Positions 56,701-64,000 of a stretch of 64,000 bases of DNA are shown in pieces. The stretch is taken from positions 2,852,001-2,916,000 of the forward strand of contig CP099420.1 of assembly GCA_024114885.1 (NCBI GenBank), given 5' to 3'. Origin of the DNA: Septoria linicola (Eukaryota > Ascomycota > Dothideomycetes > Mycosphaerellales > Mycosphaerellaceae). The translations under genes and the position numbers were made by a program. The notes below the pieces were generated by a model. That model saw only the letters and a program-made list of their open reading frames with translations. It was not told where the DNA came from and did not search any database. Every line of letters starts with the position of its first letter. The stretch's first letter is position 1.

Positions 56701-56756
56701 CTGAGGACGACGACAACGAAGCTCTGGTCGCAGCACTTCTGGATGCCGTGCTCTAA
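53716..56756 (+). CDS. Homeobox-like / C2H2 / HET-like / protein kinase fusion (971 aa)
   Basis: Three exons: 53716-53898, 53964-55228 and 55289-56756. The introns are 65 nt (GTAAAT..TTTCAG, branch TACTGAC) and 60 nt (GTAAGT..ACAG), and the joins are in phase. Domains in order: a disordered N-terminus; a homeobox-like segment at about residues 204-245 (PDKQKLEAMSRLVHL then DFTMWFAAKV); C2H2-like fingers at about 299-360 (CTWNCGY.., CADCQ..H..H) and 388-417 (CTFKLPNGLICYAQF..H..H); and a HET-like segment at 517-573 (ARFVALQYSD, then PLREAIVLTREMQVRYLW), with the WIDSLCI-type strand degenerate. A full kinase domain follows: Gly loop LGHGAYSMV (630), Lys 661, RHKDIKPANIL with Asp 757, DFG at 774, APE at 800 and DIWSLGC. 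The catalytic residues are all kept, so the kinase may be active. The first exon and the exact start are the least certain parts. Confidence 0.82.
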
Positions 56757-57425
56757 GCTCGGCATAGCCTCTGCTGCAGAAAGGACATGAAACCCCCACG
56801 AGCCAATGAGCGGTATGTCACTCTTGGACTGGAGTATCTCATACGTAGTATTGATGGACGGAATTTCAACTTACTGTCGGTCGATCAAGGCGCTCTGGGA
56901 AACTAGCAAAGTTTGCATAGCAGAATGTAGCACAATGTTTTGAGCCTCATGGCGCGGTCGCGAACATCGATCCCAGACCCGCAGATCATATTATGAGCAC
57001 ATTTTGAGACTGGAGTGATGGTCAGACGTTGGTCCCAGTTCCTTTAACCAGTTGAGACAGTGATGCTCTTGCACAGTAAAATCGCTCAGTCTGCCTGGTA
57101 TGTGTTTCGCCCCTCCTGTAGGCAGAACCGGCCATGCCTACTGGATAGCAGATTACGTGCAAGAATGGGCGGCAGTCATCATTGGCGGAACGGCTTCGAG
57201 AGGCAAAAGTTACTGTTCCTGCACTGACTCCGGCTTAGAAGACGACAGTGGCACTTATGGATGTGTGTAAGAAATCATGAATTCATTTCGTTCTCTCGTG
57301 ATATGATCATAAACTGGGCAAGTAGCTCTTGGCTGGAGCAGCCATCCATCAATTCGTGTTCAATCATCTCCAGAGCTAGCCATCATCGTTTTGACCCTCC
57401 ATAAGTGCCAATCGACTCTTTCACA
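56757..57425. other. Intergenic between kinase fusion and small secreted gene (convergent)
   Basis: No gene is recognised. Confidence 0.4.
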
Positions 57426-57753
57426 TCAGCCATGAAACCCTCTACAAGGACAGTGATGGATCGGACATGGCTGAGCAGAGCGGGTCTTTGATCAGCTATT
57501 ATACCAGGACTGGTATGCTGCAGCTACTCACATCATCACAGTTATCATTGCGGCCCCAGATTGCTTTTGACATAGCAGGTTCTTTCAGGAACCTTGGAAA
57601 GAGCAGCGCCGTACTCTGACGCTCCTTTGGGACAGGCGTGGAATATGCGATGGCAGCCTAAGAGTGAGTTAGTGTTAGGTCGCGAAACGCACATGTGAAG
57701 CTGCAGCGACTCACCAGAGCTGCAATAAGAATGCTTGCCGAGAGCTTCATCAT
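57426..57753 (-). CDS. Small secreted protein with cysteine-rich tail (69 aa)
   Basis: Three exons: 57753-57715, 57657-57532 and 57470-57426. The introns are 57 and 61 nt, both GTGAGT..AG and both between codons; the second has an AGCTGAT branch. The signal peptide MMKLSASILIAALAAIA is completed only after the first splice. The mature part (about 50 residues) starts with STPVPKERQ, and its last 17 residues contain all four cysteines (NCDDPCPIHHCPCRGFHG). The compact Cys/His/Pro tail could bind metal or form two disulfides. No family is recognised. It may be a candidate effector, peptide precursor or antimicrobial; the sequence does not decide. Confidence 0.6.
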
Positions 57754-58903
57754 CTCTATGGAAGAAGGTCTCGAAACCGTTTGATGAAGTCTGGTCTGAT
57801 TAGACTTGAGTCTTTGAGAGAGAGTCGAGTGGCGATAGAGGAATAGCCATTGCTGATTACTGGTGCAAGTATTTGTACGACTGCTTCTGGAGGCGGGGCA
57901 GAAGCCATCATGCATTCGTTGGGCACACTGCTCCATGCTGCGGAACTACCAGCCATCGAGATGTGGCAGTAGACAAGGTAACCTTATCGTTCAATGTCTA
58001 GACCGCTAGACCGTATCCGTATAATATGTCGTGAGGAGACATGGGGCCGTTGTGGTATTCTGGAGTCGATGGAGACGAGCTCTTCTTCGCGCTTGACCCT
58101 CTTCTCGAGCCAGTCGTCCATGGCAAAGGAATTCTGTATTGAATATCGTAGCCAAGACCGTGACAGTCGGTGGCAGGTGCCACATGTCAAGCCTCGATTG
58201 CAGGCATGCGAACAAGCTTATACCAGAACTTTGAGCTTATCATGGTTGCCAACGGATCTGCGAAAAGCCGTTCGAAGCGGTTTACCCAAGGAGGTATTTG
58301 CTGAGGTTGGAAACAATTTCATTGCAGCAATGACGAGTCTTGCATGTCATGCTTTACATATCATCTGCGATTGGTCAAAGCATAATTCGCTGGCAGGCAA
58401 GGATGGCAGGGCGCTCGGCAAAGGACCTGTGTCCGTGGACGGCTTGTGTTGTGTATGGAGTCTTCATGAGTGCTGTGGGTAACACCGCTCACACTACATT
58501 CAATCTTCGGAAGCAGTGCGTGAGTCCACGTGCAAGCAAGATGAAATTCTTTCAAGTGCGGCGAAGTAAAGCAAAGACCGAGCACGACGGGCGCTCGCCA
58601 TTTGTACACTTTTGATGTTGAGCAGTTTTGCAGCATTTGGCAAGGATAGCGAACGCAAAGCTGGAAGCCGTCAGAGTTCAGACGCACCTCTTTCCTCCGC
58701 CAAGACGCCTTGCGCTAGCGTCTGGACGTCCACGTGAATGTGTACCATCAGAACTGAACGACGAGCCAAGGGAAACTAGATGAGTTATGGCAACAAGAAA
58801 CTCTGTTTGGTCATGAGTCAACTGCTGAGTTTTGAATTACAAGTCGTCTCAGCCGTATCAATGCTCTTGAAATACACCGCAGGCCAAAAACCAAGCAACC
58901 AAC
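57754..58903. other. 1.15-kb intergenic stretch
   Basis: No gene is recognised. It is the shared upstream region of the small secreted gene (minus) and the first F-box-like gene (plus). Confidence 0.4.
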
Positions 58904-59722
58904 ATGCAACACGCCGTATGCGAGGCACAAGCTACGGCGATTATGGAGGACTGTCTCGAAACTTCGACTTCGCTCATCACCGATCTTGGGCACCTATGCG
59001 ACCTCTTCGAGCCGCTCAGTCCCTCTCGACTCACGAGGAACCAAGGCGCCCGCAAATTAGGAGCAGTTGACCATGTCTTCGCCATTACCGAGCTCCTTGA
59101 GGCTATACTCCTGCAGCTCGACTTCTCAGGCAAAGTCTTCCACACGCTTGACAAGCTGGGTGAGGCATCTCAACAGCCCGTCGTGCAGCTCTTCGCGCTT
59201 CGTCGCGTCAGCCGCATGTTTCAGGCTACGATCGATGGATCTCGAAGGCTTCGAGGAAGAATGTGCCTAGTTCAAGAATCTCAGGTGCTCAAGCTGAAGA
59301 CCAAGTGGTTAGGCGGCGGTGGGAACTGCTTCCCATGCGACAATCCCGTGGGCACCATGTACTACGCTCCACTATACTGGTTTCTTGCGCATATACGAAT
59401 CACCAGACAGACTGGGAAGTCGTGTAAAGGCTTGACACTGAATGGTCCCGATCTTGTAGAGTGGCGTGCACCAGCACGCTCTGCTGCAACGCTGCATCGC
59501 AAGTACGCATCGTGGAGGCAGATCAAGACAGCCGGGTATACGCATGCGCCCGGTTTCAAGATTTATTTGTTACAAGTCATGGCCTCTCCGTCTGAAGTTT
59601 TCCAGCCAGGATTGGAAGCTACGCTCGGCGACTTCTACGACAACCTCGTCCAGAAGATTGCCGAACGGGGAGAATATGATCATATGACCAGGATGGAAGG
59701 GTATTGCAACAAGTACTCTTGA
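58904..59722 (+). CDS. F-box-like protein, intact copy (272 aa)
   Basis: Single exon. The N-terminal third carries a degenerate F-box as found in a family expanded in Dothideomycetes: DHVFAITELLEAILLQLD, followed by VVQLFALRRVSRMFQATI and DGSRRLRGRM. In the family this region would bind Skp1. The middle is variable (YYAPLYWFLAHIRITRQ). A conserved C-terminal module reads FKIYLLQV and EATLGDFYDNLVQKIAERG, and related strings occur in two broken copies downstream. A substrate-adaptor role in ubiquitylation is inferred from the F-box alone. Confidence 0.72.
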   Translation: MQHAVCEAQATAIMEDCLETSTSLITDLGHLCDLFEPLSPSRLTRNQGARKLGAVDHVFAITELLEAILLQLDFSGKVFHTLDKLGEASQQPVVQLFALRRVSRMFQATIDGSRRLRGRMCLVQESQVLKLKTKWLGGGGNCFPCDNPVGTMYYAPLYWFLAHIRITRQTGKSCKGLTLNGPDLVEWRAPARSAATLHRKYASWRQIKTAGYTHAPGFKIYLLQVMASPSEVFQPGLEATLGDFYDNLVQKIAERGEYDHMTRMEGYCNKYS

Positions 59723-59842
59723 GGATGATCGTCGGGATTGGATGTGCATGCAATGATCGTCAAGCCCGTCGAGGCAATTTCTCCCAAATGCACCCGCTCT
59801 TGATGCGTACAGAGGTAGCCTTTGTTCGATAGCAGCATAGCC

Positions 59843-60319
59843 TCAGAAAACCCCACTCTGTCCCAAATGTCCGCGTATGCCGACATGATGGAAGAACCAC
59901 CACTTCCCATCGTGCCATCTCCATCGCAGCTCACTCAGACCTTGCATATTGACATTCTCGATTCCCGTGATTCTCGTCTGTATCCACACGATTGCCACCG
60001 TTCCTTGCTCCAACACAGAAGAGGAGATCTCGACAATGTCGAAATGGCAATCGGTGTACGTCTCTTCTACTAGTTTGCGCCAGACGAGATTCTGCTCGTG
60101 CCATGACAGCAGGCCGGGTTCGTTGTCGAATTTCGATTGCCACTGGTTTGGGTTTATATGACTGACGAAGTCTTGGGCTTCGGTGCTGCTATAGTTCCAG
60201 TCGCGAGCGTTGATGGTGTTGATGCCGATTGTGGATAGTCGTTCGACCTCGGCTGCGATTTGTTCTACCGATTGACCTGCTATGGTAGTAGTTGGTGGGA
60301 GAGTCAGGTCAGCAGCCAT
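59843..60319 (-). CDS. NTF2/SnoaL-like small protein (158 aa)
   Basis: Single exon. The start at 60319 (MAADLTLPPTTTIAG) is preferred; five more codons upstream lead to another ATG at 60334. The protein has an initial helix (EQIAAEVERLSTIGINTIN), RDWNYSSTEAQDFVSHINP, a WHEQNLVWRKLVEETY stretch, and strands TVAIVWIQTRITG and LSELRWRWHDGKWWFFHHVG. This alternation and the aromatic final strands fit the NTF2-like/SnoaL cone fold. There is no signal peptide, unlike the NTF2-like protein at 26402. Function unknown. It lies between two F-box-like paralogues in the opposite direction to the first. Confidence 0.65.
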   Translation of the reverse strand: MAADLTLPPTTTIAGQSVEQIAAEVERLSTIGINTINARDWNYSSTEAQDFVSHINPNQWQSKFDNEPGLLSWHEQNLVWRKLVEETYTDCHFDIVEISSSVLEQGTVAIVWIQTRITGIENVNMQGLSELRWRWHDGKWWFFHHVGIRGHLGQSGVF

Positions 60320-60334
60320 AACGATCATGAGCAA

Positions 60335-60933
60335 GCAGTCGTGACTGCTACTTCACTATCATTCAGACGCATTGCGTTGCGAAGACTGGTAGGATAGTTC
60401 TAAAAGTGTGGTCCCTCTCCGGCCGGCATCAGTAAGCAAGAATGGGATCATTTCTACAGCTCACCACTGTATGGCTTGAAGGCATGCATACTGGAGCTCA
60501 TGACAAGTGCCAGTACTATAAACCATACCCGCACTCACTATAGCAACGACACTGTAGGTGAGTCGTTGCTTGTGCAAGGAGAAGGTCATGGAATGGGGAG
60601 TTTCGGAGAGATGTCATCAGCCGCATTCTGGTTGTTGCCAAGCAATGGCTGGCCCAGAAGATGACTTCACGCTGTCGATAGCAGAAGACTCGATGAGGTT
60701 ACCTAAATGCAGTGCCTCGTGCTGTCTTACAGTTCAAGGTTGACTATCTCTCAAGCACTGCTCTGCTCTATCATCGCAAAAACAAGCCGAAGCACTATCA
60801 ACCGTTCTTCGTACTCTATCCTTCAGCCTTCCTGGGCACACTTGTGCGACATGGACTGAGCAACAGCGCGTGCACATTTCCCGCTGTTTACTCTGTTTTT
60901 CCAGATCAAGAGCTCGCAGCAAAGCGCCATGCT
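60335..60933. other. Intergenic
   Basis: No gene is recognised. Confidence 0.4.
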
Positions 60934-61821
60934 TCATCTAAGATGTACTAGCGAACGTCTCCTAGTATCATATCCTGTCCGCTCCTGAGCCATTGTCAAC
61001 TCCCAAACACGAGCAAGAGTGGCCAGAGGAGCGTTACTCTCAAACATCCCCGTAACCAACGGGCGAGGAATTTCGTACTTGGTGCGGCTACACCCTTGCT
61101 CGCGTGCACGAATTTTCTTCTCCTTGTACTTGAGCAGTACTTTGACGCGGATCTTCTTGAATTGGGCGGTAGGCAGACAACAGTCAACATTGCGCCAAGA
61201 TTGATCTTCAGTGTCTTGCAGCCAGGCTCGTAGTGCGTTAGGTTCGGAAACGTCGAGCTCGATGGTCAAACGCTCATTCTTTCGCTGACGGAATGCGTCA
61301 AAAGTGACTGGCGCCTTGGAGATGAGCTACAGCATTGGACCAAGTCCAGCATGATCGACTTGTGGCCAGTCTAGCTGATTGTAGTAGTCGTCGAATGCCC
61401 TCGCGCGCCAGGAAGGTGGCACCACGCTGTCGAGGATCATGGACTGCAGCTTGTGTGACCCACGAATGGTGCTGCAGAATATCGTGTTGACGCGCTCCAG
61501 AACGACTGGTGATACCACGACTCGTAGGTCACCGGTCGGTAAGAGGTTCTCGGCACATATGTCGGCATATTCGCTACTAGCGACGTAGAGAAGAATGTGC
61601 TCAAGCAGCTCTGCTATGGCAAAGACTCGATTAGCGGCGGATGTCGAGCCACTAAAAGCAATCAACTGCGCCCTCATATGACTCGAGGTAGAGTTATCGT
61701 GAATGCTGGTTTGCTGAGCCTTTGCAAGTTTAGGCTGTCGCTTTCGACTTTGACAATGAGGTGCTTTGCCTGGAGCTTGTTGTTTGTGCTGCATCCCCAT
61801 TAGTACATGAGACTTCCGCAT
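60934..61821 (-). pseudogene. F-box-like paralogue interrupted by one in-frame TAG
   Basis: From the ATG at 61821 the frame reads an N-terminal basic stretch, then the F-box-like ANRVFAIAELLEHILLYV, VLERVNTIFCSTIRGSHKLQ, and stops at TAG 61329-61327 (codon 165). Beyond it the same frame stays open to 60934 and continues the family: KAPVTFDAFRQRKNERL, TIELDVSEPNALRAWLQ, SWRNVDCCLP, and FESNAPLATLARVWELTMAQ. The codons on both sides of the stop are family-like, so one base change explains the interruption. No usable intron spans it: the only GT..AG around it is 14 nt. Alternatives are stop readthrough or a sequencing error. Without the stop the product would be 295 aa, close to the intact copy. 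Confidence 0.72.
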
Positions 61822-62390
61822 AGGACCATTGTCGAGCTGACCTGGATCAAATCCTTCTTTGCTGCTTGCTCCTTTAGCCGTAGGCTGTAAAGTGGTGTCT
61901 TGCCTGATCTGAGTAAGGGAGCCATTTCGCCAGCTCTATAACTCATAAACGAGTTGGAGGGAGGTAATGGTATACAACATTGCGCTTCTCAGAGCTCTGC
62001 GGCTAATGAGTGCATTAATGCAGAGCGGGCCGCTTTTGCGCTAGCGTGTCTGGTCTGCTGTTGGGCAGGTGAAGTTTGCAGTATAGGGGGCTTCGGAAGA
62101 ACGAGACATCCTCCCTTTGCAATCAGTAAAGTCGTATATTCACGTATATCACGAGGTCGGTTCTCCGGTGGCCAGATTCGAATTACCCAGGGCCTGCCAA
62201 CGAAGGTGGCCACTATATCAACACCGGCCTGTTTGCTGTGGCAGGGAAACGCGGAGCGGCTCGTGTTGTCATTCTCCTACTGTCGCGTCCCAGGGTTTTG
62301 CCTTTTGCCGAGACAAACAAGCATACATATGCACCAGAGACACTCACATCTTGATCGACAAGATGAACCCCCATTCGTCAGAAGTCGAAC
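61822..62390. other. Divergent upstream region of two F-box-like copies
   Basis: No gene is recognised. The N-terminal F-box part of the downstream fragment is not found here. Confidence 0.4.
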
Positions 62391-62808
62391 GTCAGTCTAG
62401 CAGAGATTGGACCAGTCCTGTGGCTTAGCCACACTGCTACAAGTCTGCTACTCAACGGCGCTGCGAGGTCAATCGACAATGGCAAGAATCTCCTAACCAT
62501 CGAGTTCGAGATTGAACGCGCTCTGGCTTTACAGTCGTGGTTGATGAGCGAAGCGCCAGAGGCTTCTTGGCGCAATATTCCGTGCGATCTTGCGGGCGGG
62601 GATGGTGCGTGTGCTTGTCTTTGGTCCATGGTACATTGTCGCGCTTGGTGGCCTAGCGGTTCGAGCACAGCTCCTGGCGAAGCGTCTTGACAGCAATGCG
62701 ACACTGGGCGAACTGGTGGACTCTTTGGAGGAGGCATTTGCTGGTTGGGACAGGGTGGTCCGCATGCAGATGCAGAGATGGCAGAGTCGCAGAAGTTTGG
62801 GTGGTTGA
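62391..62808 (+). pseudogene. Frameshifted C-terminal fragment of an F-box-like paralogue
   Basis: The first frame reads LAEIGPVLWLSHTATSLLL, then GKNLLTIEFEIERALALQSW and EASWRNIPCDLAG, the same blocks as TIELDVSEPNALRAWLQ and SWRNVDCCLP of the copy at 60934-61821. A shift near 62580 moves the remainder (MVRVLVFGPWYIVALGG, then KRLDSNATLGELVDSLEEAF) into another frame, ending at 62808. The F-box itself is missing. It is therefore a fragment, opposite in direction to the copy with the in-frame stop. Confidence 0.65.
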
Positions 62809-63152
62809 CACTTTGAGCAAGCGATTCTCGCTGGAGCTGGTAAGCATGAAGGCTGATCGGCTGATGTTGCTCGAAGGGGGAGACAATGGCTTAGCGCTCA
62901 AGTCCCGGTCGAGCCTGTTGAGATTCGTTTCGAACTTGACAAAGACTTCACTATTGGCATAGAGATTGCTGCTGGCAGAGTATCAGCCTCGGGAAACAAG
63001 AGAGGTAATGAGGGAAGGGTATCAGGTGAACCAAGGCATGAAAGCTCACATGTAGTGATCATGGTTTGAGTATACTCATGTTCTCGTTAGTAATGCTAGG
63101 GTATTTGCATACGCACGCTAATGCCATTCTCTACCATGTTCCACTCTAGCCC
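62809..63152. other. Intergenic before GET4
   Basis: May contain the extreme 3' end of the decayed F-box-like copy. Nothing else is seen. Confidence 0.35.
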
Positions 63153-64000
63153 TTAGTCCACGCCCGGCGCCGGAGGCTGTGGCGTACCAGGCTTCTCTGC
63201 ACTTGCAGCCTGGCCAACTCTCGCCGGCTCACGCTTCTTCTGCGCGAAAGGATTGTTCCCACCCATGAGCATGCTGCTCATCATGTCGAACATTGGATTG
63301 CTCTGGCTTGGGATCTTGACGCCAAAGTACATCTCACCGATCTGGAGAAGAGGCTCCTCCCAGCCAGGAACTTCTTTCAGATGAGCAGCGTAATGCTGTT
63401 TGAGCTGCTTGAAGAGGTCCGAGCTGCCTCGCTGGACGGCTAGCAATAGCAGTCCAAGGAAGTTGAGGAGAGGTAATGAAGGATAGATTCTGATGTCAGA
63501 GCTCGGGCTTGATATTGACTGGACGCCGAGGCCTGGATGTGAGGTGCTCAGTCGTGAAGTGAAGAGCAGGAGCGCCTTGTTTGCGGCTCTCGTGTTGCCG
63601 ATGAGCAGGTATGGAAAGACTGCTCGTGCAGCATAGTGGCTTGCAGTGCTAGGCTCGTCCTCGCTGTACCACGTGTACTCCATGTCCGCAAAGACTTGTG
63701 CGCTGTCGCTCGTACCCAGCGTCAAGTGTCGCTCCGCATCATATGGCTCGCCCTCTTCTGCGTATAGCGTGCCGATCACATGGTGTAGCTCTGGATCGCC
63801 AGCTGGAAATTCGCCCTGTTTGCTCGACCATTCCACAATTCCCGTCACAAACTTCTTCTTGCCCGGCTCGTTCAGTGGGAAGGCGCGTAGTAGAGATAAT
63901 AAGCGAGCTTTGTTGGCAGTGTCGGGCTTGAGCTCGGCTTTTTGGTAGACTTCGATGAGGTAGATGCTGAGATCTGCTCCAGATCCGCCTTGGCCGGCTT
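63153..64000 (-). CDS. GET4: Get4, GET pathway tail-anchored protein insertion factor (5' end outside window)
   Basis: Get4 bridges the Sgt2 complex and the Get3 ATPase in delivery of tail-anchored proteins to the ER; cytosolic, built of helical repeats. The frame is open to the window edge, so the N-terminus is missing. Visible family blocks: AGQGGSGADLSIYLIEVY at the edge, KPDTANKARLLSLLRAFP, FVTGIVEWSSKQGEFPAGD, PELHHVIGTLYAEEGE, TASHYAARAVFPYLLIGN, and LLNFLGLLLLAVQRG. The C-terminus (PMFDMMSSMLMGGNNPF) is the conserved tail, followed by a Pro/Ala-rich end. No intron is seen in the visible 282 codons. Confidence 0.93.
   Translation of the reverse strand, partial: AGQGGSGADLSIYLIEVYQKAELKPDTANKARLLSLLRAFPLNEPGKKKFVTGIVEWSSKQGEFPAGDPELHHVIGTLYAEEGEPYDAERHLTLGTSDSAQVFADMEYTWYSEDEPSTASHYAARAVFPYLLIGNTRAANKALLLFTSRLSTSHPGLGVQSISSPSSDIRIYPSLPLLNFLGLLLLAVQRGSSDLFKQLKQHYAAHLKEVPGWEEPLLQIGEMYFGVKIPSQSNPMFDMMSSMLMGGNNPFAQKKREPARVGQAASAEKPGTPQPPAPGVD

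Noticed and set aside
1..64000. CRISPR arrays, bacterial operons, riboswitches or insertion sequences
   Set aside because: None seen; the spliced genes and gene content are those of a fungal nuclear chromosome.

Overview
This window is chromosomal DNA from a filamentous ascomycete, most likely a Dothideomycete of the Mycosphaerellales/Capnodiales type. Genes are split by short introns (about 44-110 nt, one of 414 nt) with GT..AG ends and CTGAC/CTAAC-like branch sites. Conserved genes include fungal NAP1, TIM8, FAL1, PRP9/SF3a60, TAF11, UFD1, BMT2 and MMC1. The accessory content (an Hce2/Ecp2-type secreted protein, an AA11 LPMO, small cysteine-rich secreted proteins, a family of F-box-like genes) fits a plant-associated Dothideomycete. 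The species assignment is inference. Coordinates of multi-exon genes span start to stop codon; exon limits in the text were derived by hand from splice sites, reading phase and family similarity.

Left part (1-14 kb): a tRNA-Met; the surviving 3' half of an RWD/DUF1115-like gene; a four-exon aldehyde dehydrogenase; a 736-aa orphan; a DUF1295/steroid-reductase-like membrane protein; an Hce2 secreted protein; the frameshifted tail of an MFS transporter; and the ER glucosidase II catalytic subunit.

Housekeeping block (14-25 kb): NDK1, a small zinc-finger protein, ribosomal protein uL23 (L23a/L25), TIM8 and NAP1 (divergent), the rRNA methyltransferase BMT2, a secreted vanadium-haloperoxidase/PAP2-type enzyme and UFD1.

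Secreted/accessory block (26-36 kb): an NTF2-like secreted protein, a 79-aa cysteine-rich secreted protein, an AA11 LPMO whose first intron carries telomere-like repeats and a perfect hairpin, and a 974-aa orphan with a C-terminal zinc-knuckle-like motif. Gene-poor gaps of about 2 kb separate them.

Second housekeeping block (36-52 kb): a coiled-coil orphan, MMC1, TAF11, an Old Yellow Enzyme, a low-complexity orphan, a 90-aa three-exon gene, the divergent pair FAL1/PRP9 and a TIM-barrel isomerase/dehydratase.

Right part (52-64 kb): a 73-aa orphan; a 971-aa protein joining a homeobox-like segment, C2H2 fingers, a degenerate HET-like segment and a complete protein kinase domain; a 69-aa secreted protein; three F-box-like paralogues in successive states of decay (intact, one in-frame stop, frameshifted fragment) with an NTF2-like gene between them; and GET4, cut by the window edge. 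The most unusual items are the homeobox/C2H2/HET/kinase fusion, the decaying F-box cluster, the telomere-like intron and the small secreted cysteine-rich genes.
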